NCBI GenBank assembly: GCA_048213135.1
Contig: PS015114.1
Span: 1-64,000 of the forward strand
DNA length: 64,000 nucleotides
Origin: Reclinomonas americana ATCC 50394
Taxonomy: Eukaryota; Jakobida; Jakobea; Jakobida
Direction: 5' to 3'
Shown here: positions 1 through 10,069 of the stretch, piece by piece
Numbering within the stretch: position 1 is the first letter of the stretch
Layout: every line of letters begins with the position of its first letter
Position numbers and translations under genes: made by a program
The notes under the pieces: generated by a model
Seen by the model: the letters and a program-made list of their open reading frames with translations, nothing else
Databases searched by the model: none
What the model was told of the DNA's origin: nothing

Positions 1-1
1 G

Positions 2-148
2 GCGAGCGGGGGATCTCAAGACGGCCTTCCGTTCATGAGCAGGCGGCACGTGTGGCACCCACCACCAGTGACTCCGGTCGACGCTGAGGTGAGGTATTCG
101 TTGAAGGATATGATACAAGGTGCGCAGCAGCAACAGCAGCAGTATTGA
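2..148 (+). CDS. C-terminal end of an unidentified protein (5' part outside window)
   Basis: Frame 2 is open from the first base of the window to a TGA at 146-148 and encodes 48 residues. The peptide reads as natural protein: it contains RRHVWHPPPVTPVDAEVRY, then SLKDMIQGA, and ends in a run of six glutamines and a tyrosine. I do not recognise the family. The gene converges on the F-box gene that ends at 242 on the other strand. The call rests only on openness and on the plausible composition of a short tail, so it is tentative. Confidence 0.45.
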   Translation, partial: ASGGSQDGLPFMSRRHVWHPPPVTPVDAEVRYSLKDMIQGAQQQQQQY

Positions 149-241
149 AGTGGTGCATGGGTGTGCATCATTGGCGGAGATACTGTAGGTCCTTCATTCT
201 CTGCTGCCCCTCACACTCGATCTGTGCGGCTTCTAATCTCT

Positions 242-1108
242 TCACCAGTCCTCGTCTTCCACGAGGCCTTCCGTCTCGTCGCCTTTTTGGTAGCGGTAGT
301 TGTAGTTGTGCGGCGTGCCGAAAAAATTCGATGACCAGTAGTAGCCATACCTGTCCCCGCAACCGTAGCACATGTTGCCCATCGTCTCAGCCTCCTCCCA
401 GCAGCGGGCGCAAATTCCCTGATCACATCGCACGCAACGGCCGACGAGCATGCGCTTGTGGCGAAAGTGATTCATGCACACAACGCACCCCTTTAGGAGC
501 TTGGAGCAACCGTCGTCACAGTGCCACTGCAGGCGATCCGCGGTCTTCTTCCAATACGACTTGCCGTAATCGGCGCAAGTCAACCAATCGCATCTGACGC
601 ATTTCAGCAGCAGCCCGTCTGCCCGCATGCGCAGCCGGCGGTCGGATTCGTTTCCAGGGGAAAACAACTCCCGCCGCTCCATACACTGGCGGCAAACACG
701 CGAGCGTTTATCGCGACACAGAACAAGCCTGCGCACGCGTACGCTCACGCTTCGCGATCGAATTCCGGATCCGCGCGCGCGACGGGTACCGTTGTCGTAG
801 CGCCAGTGACCGGGACACCCGATTGGCGCGCCAAGCATCATGTCAGCCAGCGTCTTGCCGTCGCGCTGGCCGCACTCGACGCACTTGAGAGGCGAGGGAA
901 TCAACGAGCAACTCGTCTCCCACATGTCGCAGAACGAAGTGGAGACGCGCCACAACCCGCGTGTGACGTCGTCAACGCGCAGGAAGGGCATCAGCGAGTA
1001 GCTGACCACCTCGGCGGGGAGGCGAGAGAGCAGGTCACCGTGCGTTTCCATGTGCGCACGGCTTACTGTAAACATGCTCGCCGTCAGGTCTCTCTTTTGT
1101 CTCATCAC
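242..1108 (-). CDS. F-box-like protein with a cysteine-rich C-terminal region
   Basis: A single uninterrupted reading frame of up to 288 codons, rare in this intron-rich window. After the first residues comes an F-box-like segment (LSRLPAEVVSYSLMPFLRV...), the motif by which F-box proteins bind Skp1 in SCF ubiquitin ligases. The rest is rich in CxxC pairs (CVECG, CRQC, CVRC, CVVC, CVRCDQGICARC, CYGCG), suggesting several zinc-binding knuckles that could recognise a substrate. The start is uncertain: in-frame ATGs lie at 1108, 1075 and 1051, and 1075 or 1051 leave more room for a promoter shared with the EH gene, which starts at 1129 on the other strand. Just past the stop, another minus frame (about 168-240) is open and amphipathic, so the true end could be longer if an indel is present. 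The family call is by motif only. Confidence 0.7.
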   Translation of the reverse strand: MMRQKRDLTASMFTVSRAHMETHGDLLSRLPAEVVSYSLMPFLRVDDVTRGLWRVSTSFCDMWETSCSLIPSPLKCVECGQRDGKTLADMMLGAPIGCPGHWRYDNGTRRARGSGIRSRSVSVRVRRLVLCRDKRSRVCRQCMERRELFSPGNESDRRLRMRADGLLLKCVRCDWLTCADYGKSYWKKTADRLQWHCDDGCSKLLKGCVVCMNHFRHKRMLVGRCVRCDQGICARCWEEAETMGNMCYGCGDRYGYYWSSNFFGTPHNYNYRYQKGDETEGLVEDEDW

Positions 1109-1128
1109 ATCATCGTGTTTTGCGAAAC

Positions 1129-4100
1129 ATGAACGACTTTTTCACGGTGCACCAGACAGTGGGCAGCCCCTCCTTCGGTACGTCCTCTCTCGCATGCATT
1201 ACACACACACACGCACACAAAATCATGCTTTTGCGCGTGCTTGCTTGCGTGCGTGCATTTCCGTGGCCATCACACGCGTTTTTGTTTTTGTTTTGTGTTT
1301 GTTTTTGTTTCTCTCTCGCAGCCCGTGCGTTCCGCGAGGCTGGGGGTGCGGGAGAGCGCATTGAGGGCAAGAAGGTGGCGCCCTTCCTCAAGGAGAAGAC
1401 GCATTTGCCTGTGGATGTCCTCAAGCAGGTCTGGAAACACAAGTCGAAAGTGTCTCAACTCACACACACACCCTCTCTCTCTCTCCACTCACTCTTCCTC
1501 TCTCTCTCTCTCTCTGTGTTCTGCAGATCTGGTTGCAAGTCTCCAAGAGCAGCCCGGAGCACCTCACCGCAGAGGAGTTCTGTCGCGCATTGCAACTCGC
1601 AGCACTTGCCATGCAGGGCAAGAATGCCAGTGTGGACGTGCTGAACTTGGAGTTGCTGAAGGTCAGTCTCTCTCTCTCTCTCACACACACACTCTCTCTC
1701 TTTACTGTGTGATTGACGTGTGGCATGTGCAGCACATTTCGCCCGAGTCTCGCATGCAGTTTGAGGGCGAGTTCTTTGATGGAGACAAGGATTTTGATGG
1801 TTTCATTGGAGGTGTGTGTGTGCTTGTGCTCGCTCTCCAGTGAATGCGTGACTGCGTGGTGCTGAGTGTGTGGGGCACCATGGTAGGCGCTGATGCACGC
1901 GATGTGCTCTCCAAGACGGGCGTGCACAAGGACATTTTGCGTCATGTGTGGTGAGTCGAGAGCTTCAGCAAGTCTTCACTGCCATCCTTGATCGCCCACG
2001 TCACGACTTCCTCTTGCTCGCCAAGCTTCCCCTTCGATTCTCTCATCAACAAGCTTCCTTTCCTTCGCGTCTCTCGCGAACCTTTCTCTTCCTTCGCTTC
2101 CCTCGCCAAGCTTCTCTTTCCTTCGCTTCTCTCACCAACAAGCTTCCCCTTCCTTCGCTTCACACCAAGCTTTCCCTCTCCATCCCCCTCGCTCTGTCAT
2201 CGTCACCCTCTCCCCTACTCATTTCCCCTTCTCGGCCAGGCTGCTGTCGGACGTGACGGGCGACGGTCGCCTCGACAAGACCGAGTTCGTGCTGTGCCGT
2301 CATCTGATTGAGATGGTCAAGAAGGGCATTCCACTGCCCGACGCGTTGCCTCCGGGACTCTACCAGTCGGCAGCGGTGCGTCCCCGTGCGTTTCGTATTC
2401 CATGGACATGACCTCACGTGCGCTCGTGCAGGGACTGGAGGGTGGCAGCGACGGCTTTGGCGGTGGTGGATTCGGTGGGATGCCATCGCAGCCGGGAATG
2501 ATGCAACCGCAGCCGGGCATGATGATGCCGCAACCTGGCATGATGATGCCGCCGCAGGGTGGCTTTGGTGGACCAGGCATGGCGAATCCAGCAGCTATCC
2601 CGCCGCCAGCTGCAGCTGCAGGTGGCTTCAGCGGTGAGTTTTGTTTGCATGAACGCTCTCTTTCTTTCACTCCCGCACGCACATACACACATTTTTTGTT
2701 TGCACTCAGTGACATCTTGTTTTTCTCACCCTGCTGCCTCCTGTTGCATTCTTCACTCCGCAATTCTCACGTTGATTCGTCCACTCGCCACTGTTCGTGT
2801 CCCTCTCTGCCGTCCCCGTTTCATTCTTCTACTTACCTTCGCGCTCCTATTCTCTCACTCTGCTTTCTCCTGTTTTTACTCTTCACCCGCAGTCCACACG
2901 TTGATTCATTCAGTCGCTCGGCTGATCGTCCCCTCTCTTTCCGTATTCCTTTCCACTCATTGATCTCACTCAGCGACATCTGGTTCTTCTCACCCTGCTA
3001 CCTCCTGTTGCATTCTTCACTTCGCAACCCTCACGATGATTTGTCCACTCGCCACTGTTCGTGTCCTTCTCTCTCTCTCTCTCGCGCGTAGACTGCTTTC
3101 TCTTGTTTGATTGTTCACTCCGCAGTCCACTCGTAGATTCATTCAGTCGCTCAATTGATCCTCCCCACTCTTTCCCTCCTCCCTCTCTTTCCCTGTTCCT
3201 TTCCACTCATTGATCTCTCTTTCTTCCCACTCTGCAGTCTCCTTTTGACTCTTTTGCTCACTCGCTCATACATCAATCGCCATTCACCCCCCTCTCCCCT
3301 CCCTTTCCCCTCACTTCCCCCTCACTTCCCGCACCTCTTGCAGACGACTTTGGCGACGGTTTCGGCTCGCCCCCACCACCGGCAGCGCGTGTTGCCGCCC
3401 CTGTGGCAGTAGCGCAACCCCCAGTGCGCCCACCAGTGGCTCCGGCAGGTGGTGATGGATTTGGTGACGGATTTGGCGACGGTTTCGGCGATGGCTTTGG
3501 CTCGCCACCACAGGCGCCCGCGCCCGCGCAGCCGGCCAAGAAGGTGTGCGACGTCGTGGCTGTGCATTTGCAGAGGAGATGATGTGAGTATTTACCTAAT
3601 CGCGCAGGCACCGGAGCCGAGCAAGCCGGCTGTGCCGATTGGCAACCTGCAGAATGCCTTCCTGTCGGGAAATCTCGACCTGTTTGCGGCACCCCCGGCC
3701 AAAGTTTCGCACAGGCTTTGTCTGAGTTGTGGTTCTTGATGCTAACAACATGTCATTGTCGCAGCCGGCCTCGCCACCCAAGTCACCACCGCGCTCTCCA
3801 CGCAAGGCCTCGCAGCCAGCAGTGGTTCGTGTGCATATCTTCATATTCTTCGAGTCTGTTTCTTCTCCGAGTTTGTTTTGCTTTATGTGTTCTGCATCTG
3901 TTGTGTTACTCAAAAGAGGTGAACTGGTGCAGTGAGATAGTCGACTGTGTTCTGCATCCTGTCTTGCTTCTTCTCGTACTGTTACTTTCGCAGTAAGATG
4001 TGCAGGGACTGAGTCAAATTCGCTTCTTCTATTCTGGATCCTGTCTTGCATCTTGTAAAGTTTTCTGCACAGTGAGGGTGTCGAGAACTGAGTTTCGCTT

Positions 4101-6053
4101 TCTTGTCTTCTGGATCCTGTTTTGCTTCTTGTACAGTTAGGTGGTGAAGTTAGATGGTCGATTAGTTGTATTGTGCATCCTATCACACTACTCCTTTCCC
4201 ACTTCCCCTTTAACCCCCTTCCCCTTTTATCCGCATTCTCCCTTGTACCCCTTCTCCCTTGACCCCGTCCCCCTTCCCCTTTTATCCCCCTTTTTCCCTT
4301 ACCCTTTCCCCTCCCCCTCTCCCTCTCCCATTTAGGCACCAATGGCCGCGGCACCCCCCGGTGCAGGCGGATTTGGTGGACCGGCCGTGGCAGGTGGTTT
4401 CGGCGGCATGCCGGCGGGTCCGGGCGGCTTTGGCGCACAGCCCATGGGCTTTGGAGGCGCGCCGCCGCAGGGTGCCGGTGGCTTTGGTCAGCCGATGGGC
4501 GGATTTGGTGGCGTACCATCACCCGTGTCGGCGTCGGCTGGTTTTGGTGGTCAGCCAGGTCTGGGCGGCGCGGGTGGCATGGGCGGCGGTGGTTTCGGCG
4601 GTGGTGGTGGTGGTGGTGAGTCGACGACCACAAGCCACCGATTCCCGATTAGTTGTGTGCTCATGTTGGATGTTGCAGCTGGTGGACAGGGACTCGACGC
4701 CATGCCCATGCAGTCGATCCAGGAGATGAGCTCGCAGGTGCAGCAGATTGGCCAGTTGACTGTCGGTGACCCCAAGAGCCGGGAGGAGCGTTTTGGTCGG
4801 ATGGATGAGCGGTTGACGATGTTGCACGATATGGAGCGCAAACTGTCGGAGACGCTGGCGGTGCTGAACCAGCGCAAGTCCGAAGTTAGCGAGAAGCTCG
4901 TGGAGGGTTCATCGGTGGTCGAGGAGCTGCAGGCCAAGGTTGGCAGTGTGTTACTGCTCGCTTCCGATTGCGTGCGCGTGAGGAGTTGCTCACCTCAATA
5001 ACGGTGCAGGTGTCGCAACTGGAGAGCAGTGTGGAGGAGGCGCGCAACGACATTCTGATGACTCACATGAGGGCCATGGAGACGCAAGTGCGCCTCAACG
5101 AGTTCAAGCGCAACAAGGAGCGTCTGGAGCTCCGCCTGAAGACGCTGAAGGACGAGCAGACGCACTTGGTCATGCAGACCGAGGAGCAGAAGGCGCTGAG
5201 TGGAGCACAGTTGGCGGTTCGTGTGCAGTGACCATGTTTTTTCTCTGCCCTGCTTTCCCGCTCACATGCGTTGTGTGCGTGTGCAGTCGATTCAGGCGCT
5301 GGAGCAGGAGATCAACAGGCTCGAGCGACAGACGAGCGAGTCGGTGACTCGGTTGCTCTCGGGTGGCAGGTTTGCTCTCCCGTGCTGGCCCACGTTGTTA
5401 GAAATGCTCACTTTTCTCCTCGCACCCATCAGCGACGGTCAAATGGCGCTGAGGCAGCAGGAGTTGCTGAAGAAGGTCGACGGCATGAAGCGCAACATTG
5501 AAGCGGTACGTGACAGGTCGAAGAAAGAACAGCGTGGCGACCACTGCTCATAGTCACTGTCACAGCTGGAGCAACAAGCGTCGTCGTCGTCCGGCACCAA
5601 GGCAACCATGGAAGCTCGCCTGCACGAGCTGCAGGAGGAGGAACAGGGCCTGAAGAGCAAGGAGGCTGCGCTGAAGGCGCAGGTGGCCAAGCAGGAGGCC
5701 GACATGCAGAAGCTCAACTCACAAGTCAATGATCGGAGAGGTGCGCTGTTCTCTTGATCTCCTCTCTCTCTATTCTCCCTCTCGCGCTCATCCTGCTTTG
5801 TGTCGTAGCGGCCGCTGGTGCGCACGACGAGACCGTGCGCCAGGCGTCGGCACTGTTGGAGACTGCGACTGGCGCGCTCGCGCAGTTGCACAAGCTGCTC
5901 GGTTCGGCGCCGTCAGTGGCCCCGGCCGCTGCTGCTGCTGCTTCCAGTTTTGCCCCGATGCCGGTCGTTGCTCACGCTCCGGCTCCGGTCCCGGCCCCGG
6001 CCCCTGTCGCCGCCCCCGTCGCCGCTGCTCCTGCGGCAGGATGGAACGACGAC
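1129..6053 (+). CDS. Two-EH-domain endocytic scaffold protein (Eps15/Pan1-like), 3' end lost in a gap
   Basis: Seventeen exons thread with consistent phase: 1129-1177, 1322-1428, 1527-1661, 1733-1815, 1867-1950, 2240-2375, 2432-2633, 3344-3543, 3608-3703, 3765-3824, 4336-4615, 4679-4938, 5010-5216, 5287-5369, 5433-5505, 5566-5740, 5809-6053. About 825 residues are visible. Residues ~5-97 form a first EH domain (LPVDVLKQIW, HLTAEEFCRAL). Residues ~105-200 form a second with an EF-hand loop (DVTGDGRLDKTEF) and a PLPDALPPGL end. Then come a Gly/Met/Pro-rich stretch with DGFGDGFGDGFG repeats (~200-480), a long coiled coil (~485-745) and an Ala/Pro tail ending GWNDD at the gap. In Eps15/Ede1/Pan1 proteins EH domains bind NPF peptides and the coiled coil oligomerises at clathrin-coated pits. 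The real C-terminus is probably the inverted piece at 6698-7162. Confidence 0.88.
2703..3070. repeat. Imperfect direct duplication inside an intron of the EH gene
   Basis: About 100 bp at 2703-2806 recur at 2967-3070 with scattered substitutions (both contain ACATCT, CCTCCTGTTGCATTCTTCAC and GTCCACTCGCCACTGTTCG). A second block around 2884-2973 recurs near 3110-3215. The intron (2634-3343) is therefore built from a diverged tandem unit of about 250-264 bp, pyrimidine-rich on the coding strand. Confidence 0.8.
3930..4170. repeat. Degenerate ~80-90 bp tandem repeat inside an intron of the EH gene
   Basis: The phrase TTCTG(C/G)ATCCTGT(C/T)TTGC followed by CTTGTA/CTCGTAC and a CAG/GAG-rich part appears three times (about 3949, 4031 and 4108). 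It lies in the intron between exons ending at 3824 and starting at 4336. Another intron of the same gene (1951-2239) carries a ~35-bp unit around TTCCTTCGCTTCTCTCACCA. Confidence 0.6.
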
Positions 6054-6477
6054 NNNNNNNNNNNNNNNNNNNNNNNNNNNNNNNNNNNNNNNNNNNNNNN
6101 NNNNNNNNNNNNNNNNNNNNNNNNNNNNNNNNNNNNNNNNNNNNNNNNNNNNNNNNNNNNNNNNNNNNNNNNNNNNNNNNNNNNNNNNNNNNNNNNNNNN
6201 NNNNNNNNNNNNNNNNNNNNNNNNNNNNNNNNNNNNNNNNNNNNNNNNNNNNNNNNNNNNNNNNNNNNNNNNNNNNNNNNNNNNNNNNNNNNNNNNNNNN
6301 NNNNNNNNNNNNNNNNNNNNNNNNNNNNNNNNNNNNNNNNNNNNNNNNNNNNNNNNNNNNNNNNNNNNNNNNNNNNNNNNNNNNNNNNNNNNNNNNNNNN
6401 NNNNNNNNNNNNNNNNNNNNNNNNNNNNNNNNNNNNNNNNNNNNNNNNNNNNNNNNNNNNNNNNNNNNNNNNNNNNN
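6054..6477. other. Assembly gap (424 N)
   Basis: Unknown bases. The gap removes the 3' end of the EH-domain gene just after its codons for GWNDD. Confidence 0.99.
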
Positions 6478-6697
6478 GGTTAACTTCTGCAGTCCCAATG
6501 CTTCATTGTCGCGAAGACAGGGGGAAACGAGAGAGAAAAAAGTGCAAGACAAGAGGAAGTGGACGCACAGACATCGCGACAGGCTGCCGAACTACATAAA
6601 CGCAAAAAGAACCACAGGCGATACTCTCAGTTCCAGTCATCTTCCCATCCACCCGGGGCTGCGTTGGCAAGGAAATCAATCGTTAGTTTGTCGTCAA

Positions 6698-7162
6698 CTA
6701 ATCATAACACAACACAACAAGAGAAAAAGTGGCGCAACTCGCGGCTGCAGGCGCAGCTGCTGCCGGTGCGGCGGGCTGAGCGGCGGTGGCGGCGGCGGCT
6801 GGTGCGCCTGGCGTCGCGGCACCCCATGCATCGTCGGCGGCCCATGGATCGGCACCCCAGCCAGCATCGGTGGCCGGCGCCGGTGCTGCACCCCATCCTG
6901 ATGAATCCGCACTGGCGACCACTGCCGCAGGAGCGACTGGCGCCGGCGCGGCCCAATCGTCGCCTGCGTCCCATGCAGGAGCTGCGGCAGCCACAGCTGG
7001 CGCAGGCGCTGGCACCGCGGCCACAGGGGCGGCCACTGGAGCAGCCGGTGCACCCCACTCATCAGCCGCATCCCAACCAATCGCAGCTGCCGGTGCCGCC
7101 ACAGCGACAGCGGGCGCAGGCACTGCCGCCACCGCTGGCTTGGCCGGAGCACCCCACGCATC
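6698..7162 (-). CDS. Tryptophan/aspartate-rich Ala/Pro tail; probably the misplaced C-terminus of the EH gene
   Basis: On the minus strand an open frame runs from the 20-N gap (7163-7182) to a TAG at 6698-6700, about 154 codons. It is low-complexity Ala/Pro with repeated W-containing boxes: DAWGAP, GWDAADEWGAP, AWDAGDDWAAP, GWGADPWAADDAWG. The EH protein on the plus strand stops at the neighbouring gap with the same style (PVPAPAPVAAPVAAAPAAGW, then NDD). The 685-bp piece lies between two gaps, so its orientation is not fixed by overlapping sequence. I infer it is the inverted 3' part of the EH gene. Acidic W boxes resemble short adaptor-binding motifs of endocytic proteins; that role is inference. 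Bases 6478-6697 would then be 3' UTR. Confidence 0.6.
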   Translation of the reverse strand, partial: DAWGAPAKPAVAAVPAPAVAVAAPAAAIGWDAADEWGAPAAPVAAPVAAVPAPAPAVAAAAPAWDAGDDWAAPAPVAPAAVVASADSSGWGAAPAPATDAGWGADPWAADDAWGAATPGAPAAAATAAQPAAPAAAAPAAASCATFSLVVLCYD

Positions 7163-7182
7163 NNNNNNNNNNNNNNNNNNNN
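7163..7182. other. Assembly gap (20 N, contig join of unknown size)
   Basis: A 20-N spacer, the same size as those at 11016, 31269 and 56566, suggesting a fixed-length placeholder between contigs. No gene is seen in 7183-7342. Confidence 0.99.
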
Positions 7183-7342
7183 GTGGCGTGATTGCAAACA
7201 GTGCCGGATTCAATAACATCTGTGTGTGTGTGTACAAGGCGTGCATAGGTGCGCGCGCATTAAAGGGTTTGTGCAATGCCAGCAACCAGAGCCGCCTGTT
7301 TGCATCGCAAGCTGGTCAGCAACGAGAGACATCAACAACAAT

Positions 7343-8879
7343 TCACAGCGGGTTGTTTGTTCCTTTTCTCACCTCTTGGGCATTCTGTGCTCGGCCGCTG
7401 GCCATCAGCAGTCGCATGCGGCGTGCCTCGCGACTGCTCGGTTGCACCTTCACAATGCTGCCGCCAGCGGTGACATTGTACGCAAACCGAGGAGAGGAAA
7501 CGACGGGCGTTCCAACTCCCGCCGACGTCGATGTCGACACGTGCAGTGCGGCGCGACCCTTGCCGCCACCGACCGACTTGGCCACCGACATTGACGCTGT
7601 GCCTCCAATGGTCGGCGCAACGGCGACAGCCGCCGGTGCTTCCATTGTGGAGGCTGGCGCGCCTCCAACTACAATCTTGTGCGGTCTGAGGTGCTCCTGC
7701 AGAGCCGCCAGCTTGACGTGCTCCTTGGAGAGCGCCCCCGAGGCCGGCGAAAACGTAAACACCGTGGCCTCGTCGCACATGCGCAAACTACGTGCTCGCT
7801 CTGCACACAAGGGATGGGTGTTGTTAACAAACAGAAACACCCCTTGCTCTCACATCGACTGTTGACGAAACTGCGTTCGGGTGCCTTGGAGTGCGCGGTC
7901 GAGCTCATCTCCCGCGCGCTATTCGGCGCACTGACACTCTTGCTGGCGCCCTTCAAAGTGGTGGCATCGCTCTTAAGGATGCCAACCAACTGCGCCGCCG
8001 ACGAGCTCCGTCGCAACACCGAGTCCCCTCCCGCCGACGACACCGACGACACCATCGACGTCGGCGTTGCAGCCGACGACACCGCCTGCAACGTCGGCAG
8101 CGGCAACAGCGGCAACGGCACCGAGTTGCGCCGTCCCAGCAACGAAAACCGATGGCTGTCCTCCGCCGTCGTTGTCGCTGTCGCCGTCGCCGCCGTCGCC
8201 GCTGCCAATGCACTCCAGTGATCCACTGGCTGTCGTGGTGGTGGTCTCCGCTCTGTCCCCGCCACGGCCGCCGCCAGTGACTCAGCACTGGCGGCGCCCG
8301 AGCGCGGAACAACTCGGCACGAAGGCTCCCGCGAGCACGTCCACGATCCAGGCAACGATGATCGCCGTCGTGTCATTAGCCACGAGGCAGCAGCCGCGGC
8401 CGACGCATCTCCAGTGGGTGTTGCACTGCTGCACCACATCTCCTCCGGCTGCGCGTCGTCGGTCAGTCGCGGTAACCGCGGCGCGAGAGGAGCCGCAATC
8501 GGCATGTTCAGTGATGACTCGTGCGCGCGACTATGTGCGGGGAGACGAGTGAGCGTGCCAATGTCGCGGCTCTCTTACACTTTTGATCGTGTTTACCTTC
8601 TGCCTTGGTTCGTCGCCGATGGCGGTCTCTTTCGTGTCGCGCGTTCGCTCAGATCATCCCACAGCGCATCAGCTGCATTTCAGTGAGTGAGCAGGAGTGA
8701 GTGAGAGAGAGAGACAAGGGTGCAAGTTCGGACAAACAGCGAGAAGAACACACGCGCGCGAGTGAAAGCGATCGCACACAGACAGAGAGACGCGGAGAAG
8801 GGCGAGTGTGTGTGTATGTGTGTGAGAGAGACGCACTATGCAACGCGTCCGTGGTGGGTGTTGACTCTGCGCCGCCCAT
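7343..8879 (-). CDS. Serine-rich disordered protein with a myristoylation-type start, 415 aa, function unknown
   Basis: Four exons thread with exact phase: 8837-8879, 8597-8672, 7854-8530 and 7343-7794, total 1248 nt, 415 codons plus stop. The protein starts MGGAESTPTTDALH, a possible N-myristoylation signal, followed by DALWDDLSERATRKR. The middle is Ser/Ala-rich with basic kinase-type sites (RRRSS, RRNS, RRSSS) and the segment SAAQLVGILKSDATTLKG. The last exon holds KEHVKLAALQEHLRPHKIV and more Ser/Ala/Gly-rich sequence. No domain is recognised. The plus strand of 7679-8552 also has open frames, but those lack matched splice sites and I treat them as shadows. The gene is head-to-head with the one starting at 9026 (146 bp between start codons), whose product also begins MG. 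Confidence 0.72.
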
Positions 8880-9025
8880 TTGAGTTTTAGTGCAACTGCC
8901 CACCGGACAGTAATGCTCGCCATATTGTCCCTGTCCATCGTTTTGTGTTTGTGTCATCGACGCGCGCGTTTATTATCGTTTTTTTTTCTCTGCCTTCCCC
9001 CCAACCCTCTTCGAATTGAAGCGAC

Positions 9026-9469
9026 ATGGGTCTGATTGCCAGTCGAGCGGCGTCTGGAGGTGGTGCAGGAGTCGCCATGCGACACTCATTGGAGGAGTTG
9101 GCCACGGCCGGACAGGTGAGACACACTGCCTGATTTGGGCACTCCTCACAAAACTCTTCTCTCAAACACCGCACACTCTGCCACTCACTCAACTCGCACA
9201 CACTCGCTCATCTTTGCCTCTATCGCTTGTCACTGATGCACGCGCTTGCTTAATTGGTGTTGCACGTGCGGTTTTTAATATGTCAGTGACGTGTGTTGTT
9301 GTCTCACTGTCACACTCACTCTGTTGTGCAACACACACACAGTTGAGACCACTGAAGCCTGGCGAACTGCAATCGCTTCTGCTCAAGGTTTGATTGCCAC
9401 TGCAGCAGTCGCGCTGCATCTCTCTGATGCGATGCAGAGAGCCGCTCACACTCTCTCTCACAGTACCAG
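9026..9469 (+). CDS. 5' end of an unidentified protein with MGLIAS start, cut by a gap
   Basis: Exon 1 is 9026-9115 (MGLIASRAASGGGAG..., ending LEELATAGQ) and exon 2 is 9343-9387 (LRPLKPGELQSLLLK); both are whole codons and have good splice sites. A third exon probably begins just before the gap, after ...CTCACAG near 9463. The MGLIAS start fits N-myristoylation. The LEELATAGQ-LRPLKPGELQ segment looks amphipathic. The 3' end, and that of the converging export-factor gene, lie in the 600-N gap. Family not recognised. Confidence 0.6.
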
Positions 9470-10069
9470 NNNNNNNNNNNNNNNNNNNNNNNNNNNNNNN
9501 NNNNNNNNNNNNNNNNNNNNNNNNNNNNNNNNNNNNNNNNNNNNNNNNNNNNNNNNNNNNNNNNNNNNNNNNNNNNNNNNNNNNNNNNNNNNNNNNNNNN
9601 NNNNNNNNNNNNNNNNNNNNNNNNNNNNNNNNNNNNNNNNNNNNNNNNNNNNNNNNNNNNNNNNNNNNNNNNNNNNNNNNNNNNNNNNNNNNNNNNNNNN
9701 NNNNNNNNNNNNNNNNNNNNNNNNNNNNNNNNNNNNNNNNNNNNNNNNNNNNNNNNNNNNNNNNNNNNNNNNNNNNNNNNNNNNNNNNNNNNNNNNNNNN
9801 NNNNNNNNNNNNNNNNNNNNNNNNNNNNNNNNNNNNNNNNNNNNNNNNNNNNNNNNNNNNNNNNNNNNNNNNNNNNNNNNNNNNNNNNNNNNNNNNNNNN
9901 NNNNNNNNNNNNNNNNNNNNNNNNNNNNNNNNNNNNNNNNNNNNNNNNNNNNNNNNNNNNNNNNNNNNNNNNNNNNNNNNNNNNNNNNNNNNNNNNNNNN
10001 NNNNNNNNNNNNNNNNNNNNNNNNNNNNNNNNNNNNNNNNNNNNNNNNNNNNNNNNNNNNNNNNNNNNN
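9470..10069. other. Assembly gap (600 N)
   Basis: Unknown bases between two converging genes; it should hold the 3' ends of both the MGLIAS gene and the NXF1-like gene. Confidence 0.99.

Noticed and set aside
7679-8552. Two overlapping plus-strand open frames of 160-180 codons opposite the Ser-rich minus gene
   Set aside because: They lack matching splice sites and start context, while the minus strand threads into four exons with exact phase and an MGG start.
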